Shown here piece by piece: positions 17,557 to 26,895 of a stretch of DNA of 64,000 bases. This DNA is from Tritonibacter scottomollicae. Its GTDB lineage: Bacteria; Pseudomonadota; Alphaproteobacteria; Rhodobacterales; Rhodobacteraceae. The translations under genes and the position numbers were made by a program. Numbering within the stretch: position 1 is the stretch's first letter; every line of letters begins with the position of its first letter. Location: positions 124,001 to 188,000 of the forward strand of contig NZ_PVUF01000006.1 in the NCBI RefSeq assembly GCF_003003215.1, read 5' to 3'. Below the pieces are notes generated by a model. It saw nothing but the letters and a program-made list of their open reading frames with translations. It searched no databases and was not told the origin of the DNA.

Positions 17557-19545
17557 TCAGTGACACCCGCGCGGGATCTCCTCCTGCCACTCGCGAGTCA
17601 GCACGAGCTCTTCGCCCTCATAGGCCTTGATCCCGCGCCAAAGGTAGAATGTTTCGCTGTCACAGGTCATGCGGCTGTCCGTCTCGATCCGCACCGCCCA
17701 GTCGTCGCGCGCGAATTCGAACACCCAATTGCAGTCGAACTGTGCTGTGGCCGGGTCATCGGGGTGGATCGCATAGCGCATGCGCACATTGCTGCCGACC
17801 AACTGGCCGTGGCTGGCGTTGCGCGCCGCGCCATAGCTGTCAAAGCTCTCCAGCACCTGCGTGCCATCGGCCTCCACCCGCGTTTCCGCCTCGCCCCAGG
17901 GGGCCTCCAGCACCTCCGCCTGATAGGTCGGATAATCCCGCGCGGGGGCTGGCGCTTGCGGGGCGATCTCTGTGTCCACCCGGCGTTCCGGCAGCACCAG
18001 CGCGCAGCCCTCCAGATGCAGGGTGATCTCCGCCGCCTCCGGCGCGGGCCAGACGATGGGCCAGTAGGAGGTGGACAGCGCCAGCCGCAACTGATGCCCC
18101 GCCAGCAGACGATGGGCGCATTCGTTCAGCTCGAACTCTACCTCGTAGCGCTTGCCCGGCTCCAGTCGCGTTGCGACCTCGTGACTGTCATCGTGGCACA
18201 GGTTGCGGGGACGATAGGTGATCCGCTGCGATTGCCCCGAGGGCGCCACGTCGCAGAGCCGCGCCACCACCTGCGCCACCGGCCGATCAACGCTGAAGGC
18301 CAGCCGCACACGGGGGCGGCCCAACAGCTCCATCGGCGCCAGCAGGGGCGTGCTGTCAAAGCAAGTCGATGCCGCATCATCCGCCGTCTGATCGCCCGGG
18401 CGTTCGTTGTCGATGCGGATGCCAGGGCAGAAATAGCCGCCCGCCTGCCCCACTGTCGCAGGGCTCTTGACCCGCGCCGTGCCCGCCTGCGGATCCGGCG
18501 CAAACCCCTCTTCGGCCAGCGGCCAGACCACCTCGGAAACGCTCGGTGAGGGCCAGACCTCCTCCGCCACCCAGCGGCCATTCTGGGGCACATTCTTCGG
18601 GCTTGGCGGAGTGAATTCCTGCATGAAGACGCGATAGTCCGGCAGGCTGTCCGCCCCGGCCTGCTCGTCCTTCAGGTACTGATCAAACCAGCGCAGCACC
18701 TCGCCATGGAAATCCGCGGCCTCGATCTGCGAGATATGCGCATAGCGATGCTCCCACGGACCCATCAAGGCCTTGGCGGGTGCGCCGGTCATCTTTGCCG
18801 CAATCGCCGGGGGCGCGTTCACATAGGCATCGGCCCAGCCAGTAATCGCCAGCACCGGCGCGGTGATCGCTGACCAGTCCTCGCAGATGGAGCCATGTTT
18901 CCAGAATCCGTCCCGCGTCGGATGCCGCAGCCAATCCGCCGCCATGAACGGCAGATCCTCGATCCGTCCCAGCCATTCGCTACGCCAGTCGGGGCGCAAC
19001 ACCGGGTCCAGCGGGCGGGTCATATAGGCGAACATCTGGCTCGCCCAGTTTGTGTTGTCACTCAGCAGGCAGCCGCCCATGTAGTGGATGTCATCGGCGT
19101 AACGATCCACGGTGGAGGCCACGGAGACCACCGCCTTTAGTGCCTCGGGGCGCCGGCAGGCCATCTGCAAGCCGTTGAAACCGCCCCAGGAAATGCCGAT
19201 CATCCCGACCTTGCCGCTGGACCAATCCTGCGACGCGATCCAGTCCAGCACCGCTTCGCCATCGGACAATTCCTGTTCGGAATACTCATCGTCGAAGCGC
19301 CCGTCGCTATCGCCGGAGCCTGCGATATCCACCCGCACGCAAGCATAGCCCTGGGCGGCGAACACCGGATGCGTGGTGGCATCACGCGGCGCGGTGCCGT
19401 CGCGTTTGCGGTAAGGCAGGTATTCAAGGATCGCGGGAAACGGCCCCGTGCCCTCCGGCAACCACATCCGCGCCGCCAGACGGCGGCCATCGGGCAGCGG
19501 GATCCAGAGGTGCTCGGTCTCGGTGATCTGATATTGGTCGGACAT
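17557..19545 (-). CDS. CocE/NonD family hydrolase
   Basis: The 662-residue protein has the X-Pro dipeptidyl-peptidase/cocaine esterase layout. An N-terminal alpha/beta hydrolase carries nucleophile Ser 119 in GISWGGFNG. The oxyanion tyrosine region is EYLPYRKRDG. The acid is in TGWADAYVN and the base His in GPWEHRYAH. The C-terminal jelly-roll domain includes LCDVAPSGQSQRIT. It hydrolyses esters or amides of unknown nature and has no signal peptide. It is divergent from a helix-turn-helix regulator gene 128 bases away, which may control it. Confidence 0.88.
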   Translation of the reverse strand: MSDQYQITETEHLWIPLPDGRRLAARMWLPEGTGPFPAILEYLPYRKRDGTAPRDATTHPVFAAQGYACVRVDIAGSGDSDGRFDDEYSEQELSDGEAVLDWIASQDWSSGKVGMIGISWGGFNGLQMACRRPEALKAVVSVASTVDRYADDIHYMGGCLLSDNTNWASQMFAYMTRPLDPVLRPDWRSEWLGRIEDLPFMAADWLRHPTRDGFWKHGSICEDWSAITAPVLAITGWADAYVNAPPAIAAKMTGAPAKALMGPWEHRYAHISQIEAADFHGEVLRWFDQYLKDEQAGADSLPDYRVFMQEFTPPSPKNVPQNGRWVAEEVWPSPSVSEVVWPLAEEGFAPDPQAGTARVKSPATVGQAGGYFCPGIRIDNERPGDQTADDAASTCFDSTPLLAPMELLGRPRVRLAFSVDRPVAQVVARLCDVAPSGQSQRITYRPRNLCHDDSHEVATRLEPGKRYEVEFELNECAHRLLAGHQLRLALSTSYWPIVWPAPEAAEITLHLEGCALVLPERRVDTEIAPQAPAPARDYPTYQAEVLEAPWGEAETRVEADGTQVLESFDSYGAARNASHGQLVGSNVRMRYAIHPDDPATAQFDCNWVFEFARDDWAVRIETDSRMTCDSETFYLWRGIKAYEGEELVLTREWQEEIPRGCH

Positions 19546-19617
19546 GCCGGCCTCCTGCTCTTGCGTCTTTGGCCCCGACCCTGCGCCAAATCAACGTAAG
19601 GTGAAACTGCGCGCTTG

Positions 19618-19643
19618 TACGCAATTGCACGTATCTTTACGCA
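19618..19643. promoter_or_regulatory. Operator-like repeats in hydrolase/regulator divergent promoter
   Basis: The sequence TACGCAATTGCACGTA (19618-19633) is a near-palindrome, and TACGCA recurs at 19638-19643, 20 bases after its first copy. It sits between divergent start codons and is a reasonable binding site for the HTH protein encoded to its right. Confidence 0.45.
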
Positions 19644-19673
19644 TACTCGCGTCAGATCGAGAAAGGGCATGTC

Positions 19674-20474
19674 ATGAGCATTGCATTCAGTCAGAACCTC
19701 CGGTTCCTCTGTGCCGAGGCGCCCTCCATCGCGCAGGTCTGCCGCGAGATCGGCCTCAACCGGCAGCAGTTCAACCGCTACCTGTCGGGCGCGGGGCTGC
19801 CCTCCGCCCACAACCTGCGCCGCATCGCCCGTCACTTCGCGGTGGCGGAGGCGGATCTGTTTGCGGACCCTGCGCGCTTTGCCGCCGCCCGCAGGCCCGT
19901 CGCGGCCCCCAACCTGCCCGCCCCGCTGACCCATTTGGGCCGCGGCTTTGCCGATCAGGCGCGCCACCTGCGCCGTTTCCTGGGCAGCTATCACGGGTAT
20001 TACCGCACCCCGACCTGGCCCGGTCAGGTGCTGCGCTCGCTCATCCACCTGAAGGAACAGGACGGCCATGTGGTCAGCCACACGTTCGAACGCGCCCGCG
20101 CTGCTGATGGCAGCATAAAGCAGCGCAGTGTCTATCAGGGTCTGGTCGCCCTGCGCGGCGGGCGCATCTGCCTGTGTGAAGCGCCGCGCAACGATCTTGG
20201 CGCGATTTCGGAGACGATCCTGATGCCGGAGCATCCGCATCAGATCTCCTACCTGCAGGGGCTGGTGCTTGGGGTGTCTGCCGGGGCCAGCCGTCGTCCG
20301 TTCTCTGCCCGCACCGTCTGGCTGCGGCTGGAGGAGAAGATCACCGCCCGCGCCGCCCTTGCCGCCACCGGCGCGCTGGCGCAGGACAGCCCGCGGCTGG
20401 ACCCGAAGATCCGCCGCCTGCTGGGCGCGGACACGCCCCTGACCCTCACCCCGGACGTCTTTCCGCCCAGTTGA
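19674..20474 (+). CDS. HTH (XRE-like) transcriptional regulator
   Basis: This is a 266-residue protein with an N-terminal helix-turn-helix (IAQVCREIGLNRQQFNRYLSG, residues about 17-37). A C-terminal domain of about 170 residues has no recognised ligand motif and contains YHGYYRTPTWPGQVLRSLIH. It starts ATG 19674 after AGAAAGGG. The layout is that of a small XRE regulator family common in Rhodobacteraceae. It is divergent from the CocE-type hydrolase, which is its most likely target besides itself. Confidence 0.82.
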   Translation: MSIAFSQNLRFLCAEAPSIAQVCREIGLNRQQFNRYLSGAGLPSAHNLRRIARHFAVAEADLFADPARFAAARRPVAAPNLPAPLTHLGRGFADQARHLRRFLGSYHGYYRTPTWPGQVLRSLIHLKEQDGHVVSHTFERARAADGSIKQRSVYQGLVALRGGRICLCEAPRNDLGAISETILMPEHPHQISYLQGLVLGVSAGASRRPFSARTVWLRLEEKITARAALAATGALAQDSPRLDPKIRRLLGADTPLTLTPDVFPPS

Positions 20475-20481
20475 CCTGCAC

Positions 20482-21594
20482 CTAGTCTGCGTCGCGCGGC
20501 AATACCGGCGCGGAGCGCTCAAGCGCCAGCTCCGCATCCGAGAACACCCATGGGCCGCGCACGCCGGGCACGCCTTCGGGGGCGATCTGCATGCCGCGAT
20601 GCTGGATCTGCGCGTCCTCAAAGGCCTGACCAATGGTGTTGATCGGCCCGGCTGGCACCGTGGCCTGTTCCAGCGCGGCCAGCAGATCCGCTTGGCCCCA
20701 CTGCGCCAGCGCCGCCGCCAGAACCGGCGTCAGGTCGCCCCGGTTGGCCACCCGCAGCTGATTGCTCGCAAAGCGCGGATCGCCCTTCATTGAACCGAGG
20801 TTCAGCACATCGCAGAGCCGGGTGAACTGCCCGTCATTGCCCACCGCCAGGATCACATGGCCATCTCGCACCGCCATCACCTGATAGGGCGCGATATTGG
20901 GGTGTTCATTGCCCATGCGGCTGGGGCTCTCCCCCGTCGCGAGGTAGTTCATGTTCTGGTTCGCCAGCATCGCCGTGGCGCAATCCAAGAGCGACATATC
21001 GATATGCTGCCCACGCCCAGTCCGATGGCGCTGCTCCACCGCTGCCAGGATGCCGATGCTGCCATATAGCCCGGTGACCACATCGGTGATCGCGACGCCC
21101 ACTTTCTGCGGTTCACCGTCGGCGGCGCCGGTGACCGACATCAGCCCCGACATGCCCTGCAACAAGAAATCATAGCCCGCCCGCGTTGCATAAGGTCCGT
21201 CCTGACCGAACCCCGTGACCGAACAATAGATCAGCCGCGGATTGATCTCCTGTAGGCTGGCGTAGTCCAGTCCGTATTTTGCCAGCCCGCCCACCTTGAA
21301 ATTCTCGATCAGGATATCGGCATCCTGCACCAGCGCGCGCACCGTCGCCTGCCCCTCGGGGGTGCGAAAATCAGCCGTCACGCAGCTTTTGCCCCGGTTC
21401 GCGGCATAATAATAGGCGGCGGTGCTGTCGCCATCACGCTCGATGAAGGGCGGCCCCCAGCGGCGGGTGTCATCGCCCTCCGGGCTTTCCACCTTCACCA
21501 CATCTGCACCCAGATCCGCCAGCGCCTGCCCGATCCAAGGGCCGGCGAGAATACGGGCGAGTTCCACCACCTTGAGGCCTTGAAGCGGGGTCAT
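20482..21594 (-). CDS. CaiB/BaiF family CoA-transferase
   Basis: The 370-residue type III CoA-transferase starts MTPLQGLKVVELARILAGPW. An AAAGGA lies eight bases before ATG 21594. Upstream in-frame starts at 21603 and 21612 are less well placed. Conserved features are ADLGADVVKVESPEGDDTRRWGPP, an aspartate in the LLD(C) segment of HIDMSLLDCATAMLANQ that fits the catalytic Asp, and YDFLLQGMSGLMSVTG. It moves CoA between a carboxylic acid and a CoA thioester. The substrate cannot be read from context because the adjacent genes belong to other systems. Confidence 0.9.
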   Translation of the reverse strand: MTPLQGLKVVELARILAGPWIGQALADLGADVVKVESPEGDDTRRWGPPFIERDGDSTAAYYYAANRGKSCVTADFRTPEGQATVRALVQDADILIENFKVGGLAKYGLDYASLQEINPRLIYCSVTGFGQDGPYATRAGYDFLLQGMSGLMSVTGAADGEPQKVGVAITDVVTGLYGSIGILAAVEQRHRTGRGQHIDMSLLDCATAMLANQNMNYLATGESPSRMGNEHPNIAPYQVMAVRDGHVILAVGNDGQFTRLCDVLNLGSMKGDPRFASNQLRVANRGDLTPVLAAALAQWGQADLLAALEQATVPAGPINTIGQAFEDAQIQHRGMQIAPEGVPGVRGPWVFSDAELALERSAPVLPRDAD

Positions 21595-21797
21595 GAGCGC
21601 CATCCTTTGCATGTTAAACACTTGTTTTGCCTTGCATAGCCGACACCGACACCAAAGGCCAAGCCTTGCCGCACGCGACATAAGGGCCGAGGCCGTGTCA
21701 AACGCAGCCCCTTTCTACGCCATCCGAACACACATGCATGTCATTGCAGCGCCGCATGGCTTGGAGAGGGCCGCGCGAGCATTGCCAGACTCTTCGG

Positions 21798-21816
21798 CTG
21801 CTTAATTCTTAAGCAG
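21798..21816. promoter_or_regulatory. Perfect palindrome upstream of urease operon
   Basis: CTGCTTAA (21798-21805) and TTAAGCAG (21809-21816) flank the triplet TTC. The repeat lies between the divergent CoA-transferase and ureD genes, in an AT-rich patch that could be the ureD promoter. It looks like a dimer operator. Confidence 0.55.
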
Positions 21817-21882
21817 GCTTTGCGCAGATCGCCGCAAAATGCGCCACACGCCCGCCCCCACATCACAAGTTTGCGGACTTAA

Positions 21883-22857
21883 ATGGCAGTTTCGCAACCA
21901 GACTGGGAAAAAACAGTCACGGAGTTTGGGCCTCGGCGCAGCGTGCGCGGGCCGCCACACCGGGGGAGGCGCGCGATTACTCACATCGCTCATATCAGTA
22001 CGCAGGGCGCGCAGCAGGCCGCATTGGCGACGGCGGATCAGCCGCGCGCTGTGGGTCGTGCGATGGTCTCATCCAAGCGCCGCGCCGATGGGTGCAACGC
22101 ACTGGATGGGCTGCGCCAATCCGGCGCGCTGAAGCTGCTGTTCCCGCAGGGCCGCCCGCCGGTGGAGGCGGTGATGGTCAATACCGCTGGCGGCATCACC
22201 GGCGGCGACCGCTTTGCCGTTGCGGCGACCGCTGGTCCGGACAGTCAGCTCACCCTGACCACACAGGCAGCAGAACGCGTCTACCGCGCGCAGCCGGATC
22301 AGACCGGCGAGATGGTCACCACGCTTGAAGTTGCAGGTGGCGCACGATTGAATTGGCTGCCGCAGGAGACGATCCTGTTTCAGACCAGCAGCTATCGTCG
22401 GTCCCTGCGCGCGGATCTGGCCGCCGATGCGCGGTTGTTGCTGGTGGAACCCCTCGTGCTGGGCCGTGCCGCCATGGGAGAGCAGCTGACCGCAGCGCAG
22501 TTTTACGATCGTATCGAGATCTTTCGGGCCGGTCGGCGGGTCTATCATGACGCGATCCGCTTGCACGGCGACATTGCAGCCCAGATGGCCCGCCCTGGTC
22601 TTGCCGGAGTCCTGTCGGCCCCTTGCGGCGCGATGGCCACATTGGTTCTGGCCGCACCGGAGGCCGAGGCGGCGCTGGACTGGATCCGCGGCGCCCTGCC
22701 CGCTGGCGGCACCGCCCTTGGGGGCGCCTCCCTGCTGGCCGCCGACCTTCTTCACCTCCGGCTTCTGGCGACCGACAGCTTTGTCCTGCGCCAGAGCCTT
22801 CTGCCCATTCTCGACCGGCTGACCAATGGCGGTCTGCCGCGCTGCTGGAGACTTTGA
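21883..22857 (+). CDS. ureD: Urease accessory protein UreD
   Basis: UreD is the scaffold that binds apo-urease and recruits UreF-UreG for nickel insertion. The family core is clear: [53 protein letters not shown] and a terminal [20 protein letters not shown]. The start is uncertain. ATG 21883 gives 324 residues, but the first 47 look non-coding. The family-like N-terminus begins at [10 protein letters not shown], so TTG 22024 or ATG 22063 could be the true start. It is the first gene of the urease operon, four bases before ureA. Confidence 0.9.
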   Translation: MAVSQPDWEKTVTEFGPRRSVRGPPHRGRRAITHIAHISTQGAQQAALATADQPRAVGRAMVSSKRRADGCNALDGLRQSGALKLLFPQGRPPVEAVMVNTAGGITGGDRFAVAATAGPDSQLTLTTQAAERVYRAQPDQTGEMVTTLEVAGGARLNWLPQETILFQTSSYRRSLRADLAADARLLLVEPLVLGRAAMGEQLTAAQFYDRIEIFRAGRRVYHDAIRLHGDIAAQMARPGLAGVLSAPCGAMATLVLAAPEAEAALDWIRGALPAGGTALGGASLLAADLLHLRLLATDSFVLRQSLLPILDRLTNGGLPRCWRL

Positions 22858-22861
22858 CGCG

Positions 22862-23164
22862 ATGAACCTGACCCCGAGAGAGAAAGACAAACTGCTGGTC
22901 GCCATGGCCGCCGAGGTGGCCCGCAAACGGCTGGCGCGCGGCGTCAAGCTCAACCACCCGGAGGCGATCGCGCTGATCACCGACGCGGTGGTCGAAGGCG
23001 CCCGCGATGGCCGCTCGGTGGCAGAGATGATGCAGGCGGGCGCCGAGGTTATCACCCGCGATCACTGCATGGCGGGCGTGCCCGAGATGATCCACGAGGT
23101 GCAGGTCGAGGCCACCTTTCCCGATGGCACCAAGCTGGTGACCGTCCACAATCCCATTCGCTGA
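22862..23164 (+). CDS. ureA: Urease gamma subunit UreA
   Basis: This 100-residue protein starts [20 protein letters not shown] at ATG 22862, the canonical start and length of the gamma subunit. [24 protein letters not shown] and the terminal [11 protein letters not shown] are conserved. It forms the (abc)3 urease complex with UreB and UreC. An upstream in-frame start at 22826 would overlap ureD and is not needed. Confidence 0.96.
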   Translation: MNLTPREKDKLLVAMAAEVARKRLARGVKLNHPEAIALITDAVVEGARDGRSVAEMMQAGAEVITRDHCMAGVPEMIHEVQVEATFPDGTKLVTVHNPIR

Positions 23165-23189
23165 CATGATAATCTGGAGACCCAAACCT

Positions 23190-23357
23190 ATGAAACACCT
23201 GCCCGCTCTGACACTCGCCCTGATGATCGCTGCCGGACCGGCATTGGCCCATGGCGGCGCGCATATCCATCCGCATGGGGCAGAGGTCTGGATCGCCCTC
23301 GCGGTGGTTGCGGTGATCGTGGTGGGCTGCATCAAACTGATGCGGGGGCGCAAATGA
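23190..23357 (+). CDS. Small exported/membrane histidine-containing protein in urease operon
   Basis: This 55-residue protein starts at ATG 23190. It has a signal peptide ([20 protein letters not shown]), then [14 protein letters not shown] with four histidines, then a hydrophobic span ([16 protein letters not shown]) and MRGRK. Its stop overlaps the ureB start (ATGA). The histidine cluster on the periplasmic side suggests a metal-related role near a nickel enzyme, but this is inference. I do not recognise a named family. Confidence 0.75.
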   Translation: MKHLPALTLALMIAAGPALAHGGAHIHPHGAEVWIALAVVAVIVVGCIKLMRGRK

Positions 23358-23659
23358 TCCCCGGCGAGATGTTCCCGGCCCCCGGTGATCTGGTCCTGAA
23401 CGCCGACGCCGAGGTGATCACGGTGATGGTTTCCAACACCGGCGACCGGCCGGTGCAGGTGGGCAGCCACTATCACTTTGCCGAAACCAACCCGGCGCTG
23501 GACTTTGACCGGGCGGCGACCCACGGCCTGCGTCTGGACATCGCCGCTGGAACCGCTGTGCGGTTCGAACCCGGTCAGCGCCGCGAAGTGCAACTGATAC
23601 CGATTGGTGGTGCGCGCCGGATCTATGGCTTCAACCAGCAGGTGATGGGGGATCTGTGA
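23354..23659 (+). CDS. ureB: Urease beta subunit UreB
   Basis: The 101-residue beta subunit starts [20 protein letters not shown] and contains the family blocks [36 protein letters not shown] and [14 protein letters not shown]. It starts inside the stop codon of the small histidine protein. The length is normal. Confidence 0.96.
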   Translation: MIPGEMFPAPGDLVLNADAEVITVMVSNTGDRPVQVGSHYHFAETNPALDFDRAATHGLRLDIAAGTAVRFEPGQRREVQLIPIGGARRIYGFNQQVMGDL

Positions 23660-24119
23660 TGGAGATGCTGAGGGCCGCGACCGAGCCTGGGTGGGCGCTG
23701 CTGCCATCTATCAGGACTGCGCCCTCACGCCCCGGAGCACCGATCTCGCCTACCTCAACGATGCCAACGCGCCCTCCCGGGGGGAGGGTCGGGCGCGGCC
23801 CGGCCTGTCGTCCGGGCGGGTCATTTCGAGATCACGACCTAACGACCTGCCGCTGTAAGCAGAATCAGAAAAAACTGAACATAAACATTTTGTTCGTCGG
23901 GAATGACGTCAGCAAGGATAATGCAACACAGTACCATTTGGATGATCTTCGAGAGTTTCATGGAGAGGCGCTCCTTGATGAAGGGCGAGCCGCAGCGGCT
24001 CAGGAGCCTCCCAATCTTCACACATCACAACCTTCCCAAATGCACGAGACGCCGAACACCCAGTATTCCGCCGTGCATTGACAAGAAAAATATCGATTAA
24101 ACAGCAGGATAAACCCGAC
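23660..24119. other. 460-base gap between ureB and ureC
   Basis: The urease structural genes are normally close together, yet here 460 bases intervene. The left half is GC-rich. In one rightward frame it encodes a coding-like stretch, VGAAAIYQDCALTPRSTDLA..., ending at TAA 23856-23858, with no good start. That could be a remnant gene. The right half is clearly richer in A+T and holds a possible leftward small gene (23839-23961). The longer rightward frame 23656-24081 is not convincing. Confidence 0.5.
23839..23961 (-). CDS. Possible 40-residue membrane peptide antisense within urease operon
   Basis: ATG 23961 follows AAGGAG nine bases upstream on the minus strand. The product MKLSKIIQMVLCCIILADVI continues PDEQNVYVQFFLILLTAAGR and then stops. 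It is largely hydrophobic and starts with a positively charged tip, like a small membrane peptide. It opposes the urease genes. The base composition of this stretch is more A+T-rich than its neighbours. Support comes only from the start signal and the hydrophobic pattern. Confidence 0.4.
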   Translation of the reverse strand: MKLSKIIQMVLCCIILADVIPDEQNVYVQFFLILLTAAGR

Positions 24120-25832
24120 ATGCCCGCCAAAATCTCCCGCGCCGATTATGCCGCCATGTATGGCCCCACAACCGGCGACCGTCTGCGCCTGGCCGATACC
24201 GACCTGATCGTTGAAGTGGAGCGCGACCTCACCGGCCCCTATGGGGAGGAAGTGAAATTCGGCGGGGGCAAGGTGATCCGTGACGGCATGGGACAGTCTC
24301 AGGCCACCCGCGCCGCGGGGGCTGTGGATACCGTCATCACCAATGCGCTGATCCTTGATTGGACCGGGATCTACAAGGCGGATGTCGGCCTGCGGGATGG
24401 CCGCATCCAGGCGATCGGCAAGGCAGGCAACCCCGACACGCAACCGGGTATCGACATCATCGTCGGCCCCGGCACCGAGGTGATCGCCGGCGAAGGGCGC
24501 ATCCTGACCGCGGGCGGCTTTGACAGCCACATCCACTACATCTGCCCGCAACAGATCGAGGACGCGCTGCACTCGGGCCTCACCACCATGCTGGGCGGAG
24601 GCACCGGGCCAGCCCATGGCACTTTGGCTACCACCTGTACCCCCGGTGCCTGGCACCTTGGTCGCATGATGCAGGCGGCGGATGCCTTTCCGATGAACCT
24701 GGCCTTTGCGGGCAAGGGAAATGCCTCGCTGCCGGCGGCGCTGGAGGAACAAGTCAACGCCGGCGCCTGCGCGCTGAAACTGCACGAGGATTGGGGCACC
24801 ACCCCCGCCGCCATCGACTGCTGCCTGAACGTTGCCGACGCGATGGATGTGCAGGTGATGATCCACACCGATACATTGAACGAGAGCGGCTTTGTCGAGC
24901 ACACCGTCAAGGCTATGAAAGGCCGCACCATCCACGCCTTTCACACCGAGGGCGCGGGCGGCGGCCATGCGCCAGACATCATCAAGATCTGCGGCGAGGA
25001 ACATGTGCTGCCGTCCTCGACCAACCCGACCCGGCCCTTCACGGTCAACACGCTGGAAGAACACCTCGACATGCTGATGGTCTGTCACCATCTGGACAAG
25101 TCGATCCCCGAGGACGTGGCCTTTGCCGAAAGCCGCATCCGGCGCGAAACCATCGCGGCCGAGGATATCCTGCACGACATGGGGGCATTTTCGATCATCG
25201 CATCGGACAGCCAGGCCATGGGGCGCGTTGGCGAGGTAATCATCCGCACCTGGCAGACCGCCGACAAGATGAAGAAACAACGCGGACGACTGAGCGATGA
25301 AACCGGCGAGAACGACAACTTTCGCGTCCGTCGCTATGTGGCGAAATACACCATCAACCCGGCCATCGCCCATGGCATCGCCCATGAGATCGGATCGATC
25401 GAGGTTGGCAAACGCGCCGATCTGGTGCTGTGGAACCCGGCGTTCTTTGGCGTGAAGCCGGAAATGGTGCTGATGGGCGGCAGCATTGTCTGCGCCCAGA
25501 TGGGTGACCCCAACGCCTCCATTCCGACGCCGCAGCCGGTCTACTCACGGCCCATGTGGGGCGCCTATGGCCGCTCGGTCGAACACTCCGCTGTGACCTT
25601 CGTCTCCGAGGCCGCGCAGGCGGCGGGTATCGGCAAATCGCTGGGGCTGGCGAAACAGACACTGGCGGTGAAGGGCACGCGCGGCATTGGTAAATCGGCG
25701 CTGAAGCTCAATGACGCGACACCGCATATAGAAGTGCATCCGGAGACCTACGAGGTGCGCGCCGACGGCGAACTGCTGACCTGCCAACCGGCGGCAGAGC
25801 TGCCGATGGCCCAGAGATATTTCCTGTTTTAA
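24120..25832 (+). CDS. ureC: Urease alpha (catalytic) subunit UreC
   Basis: This 570-residue subunit hydrolyses urea to ammonia and carbamate at a dinickel site. It starts at [20 protein letters not shown] (ATG 24120), and an earlier in-frame start is unlikely. Visible active-site motifs are metal ligands in [12 protein letters not shown], the carbamylated lysine in [11 protein letters not shown], the flap Cys-His in [16 protein letters not shown] and the nickel-ligand Asp in [10 protein letters not shown]. The length is typical for bacterial UreC. Confidence 0.97.
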   Translation: MPAKISRADYAAMYGPTTGDRLRLADTDLIVEVERDLTGPYGEEVKFGGGKVIRDGMGQSQATRAAGAVDTVITNALILDWTGIYKADVGLRDGRIQAIGKAGNPDTQPGIDIIVGPGTEVIAGEGRILTAGGFDSHIHYICPQQIEDALHSGLTTMLGGGTGPAHGTLATTCTPGAWHLGRMMQAADAFPMNLAFAGKGNASLPAALEEQVNAGACALKLHEDWGTTPAAIDCCLNVADAMDVQVMIHTDTLNESGFVEHTVKAMKGRTIHAFHTEGAGGGHAPDIIKICGEEHVLPSSTNPTRPFTVNTLEEHLDMLMVCHHLDKSIPEDVAFAESRIRRETIAAEDILHDMGAFSIIASDSQAMGRVGEVIIRTWQTADKMKKQRGRLSDETGENDNFRVRRYVAKYTINPAIAHGIAHEIGSIEVGKRADLVLWNPAFFGVKPEMVLMGGSIVCAQMGDPNASIPTPQPVYSRPMWGAYGRSVEHSAVTFVSEAAQAAGIGKSLGLAKQTLAVKGTRGIGKSALKLNDATPHIEVHPETYEVRADGELLTCQPAAELPMAQRYFLF

Positions 25833-25865
25833 GGTGACGACGCATTTAACTAGAGGATCCTGCCC

Positions 25866-26480
25866 ATGTCCCGTCTGCCCGCCCTTGTCGCATCGCTGAT
25901 GCTGCCCCTGCCGCTGTGGGCAGAGATCTGTCCCGTTGCCGCAGATCTGACCACCGGAGGTATCGCCTTTGATGTCAACGGGATCGACATCGAGATCTTT
26001 CGCCAGAAACGCCCTGGCCTGATCGAAAGCTTTTACGCCTATGAGGGCGATCCAGGGAACGGCACTCGGGCAATGCTGGCGCAGGGTCTGTATGTGCTGG
26101 AACTGGTGGACCTGGAAAACGGCGACATCACTCCCGACAGCCGGGGCGTCTACAGTTTCCCGGTTGCCCCGTCCCAACTCCCGCTACCTGACCTCGAGAC
26201 CTCACCCGGCACCGAATGGACCTTTACCGTTGCTCATAACTTCAGCGGTGACCTTGGAAGTGAAACGCAGGTCAATACGGTCATGCCGAAGGAGGAAAAA
26301 AGCTATGGCGACTGTGCCTATCCGATGGTTCCCATCCAGATGCGTTACACCACCGATACCGGAGAAGAGATCGAAATGCTGCATTTCCTGCCGGACCTCG
26401 GGATCTCTTACCTTGCCAGCGTAGCGTATGACGGCGGCGAGGATATTTATGACTATCAAACCATCAGGGCATTGAAATAA
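25866..26480 (+). CDS. Exported protein of unknown function in urease operon
   Basis: This 204-residue protein has a signal peptide (MSRLPALVASLMLPLPLWA). The mature part begins EICPVAADLTTGGIAFDVNG and carries YGDCAYPMVPIQMRYTTD and YDYQTIRAL. Two to three cysteines could form a disulfide. I do not recognise the family. It sits 33 bases after ureC on the same strand, so it is probably transcribed with urease. It is not one of the known accessory proteins. Confidence 0.78.
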   Translation: MSRLPALVASLMLPLPLWAEICPVAADLTTGGIAFDVNGIDIEIFRQKRPGLIESFYAYEGDPGNGTRAMLAQGLYVLELVDLENGDITPDSRGVYSFPVAPSQLPLPDLETSPGTEWTFTVAHNFSGDLGSETQVNTVMPKEEKSYGDCAYPMVPIQMRYTTDTGEEIEMLHFLPDLGISYLASVAYDGGEDIYDYQTIRALK

Positions 26481-26618
26481 TGCGAGTTTTTTCAGCAACC
26501 TCAACAGCCTTGCCTTTGACGCATGACGGGAATGCGTCAGAACTACTAACCTATTTGCTGCAACGCAGCTATGTTGAAGCCACGGGAGCCACAGTCTTGA
26601 ACACAGGAGCAATTCCCA

Positions 26619-26846
26619 ATGGCATACGCAACGAACGCACAAGCAAACAACAGCTTCAATCCGCTGGCACTGATCGCCGGTTTCTTCCGCGCCATCGGCA
26701 ACGGTCTGGTGCACATCGCGGAATCGAACCACCGCGTGAACCGTGCGCGCACGCTGATGGCGCTGTCGGACGAAGAGCTGGCACAGCGCGGCATGAAACG
26801 CGACGATGTGGTGAAACACGTCTTTGGCGACATCATGTATATCTGA
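26619..26846 (+). CDS. DUF1127 family small protein
   Basis: The 75-residue protein ends with the DUF1127 motif (ARTLMALSDEELAQRGMKRDDVVKHVFGD, residues about 44-72, key pattern LxxLSDxxLxDIG-like). DUF1127 proteins are small arginine-containing post-transcriptional or stress regulators in Alphaproteobacteria. It lies between the unknown exported gene and ureE. An ACAGGAGCAA ribosome-binding site precedes ATG 26619. Confidence 0.85.
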   Translation: MAYATNAQANNSFNPLALIAGFFRAIGNGLVHIAESNHRVNRARTLMALSDEELAQRGMKRDDVVKHVFGDIMYI

Positions 26847-26895
26847 GCCACCGCGCGCTCGACTGTACTGAAAATATCCGCCTGGGGGGCCGCAC

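Noticed and set aside
23656-24081. 141-residue rightward frame between ureB and ureC
   Set aside because: Its composition changes abruptly and shows no family features. Its start overlaps the ureB stop only by chance of ATG spacing.
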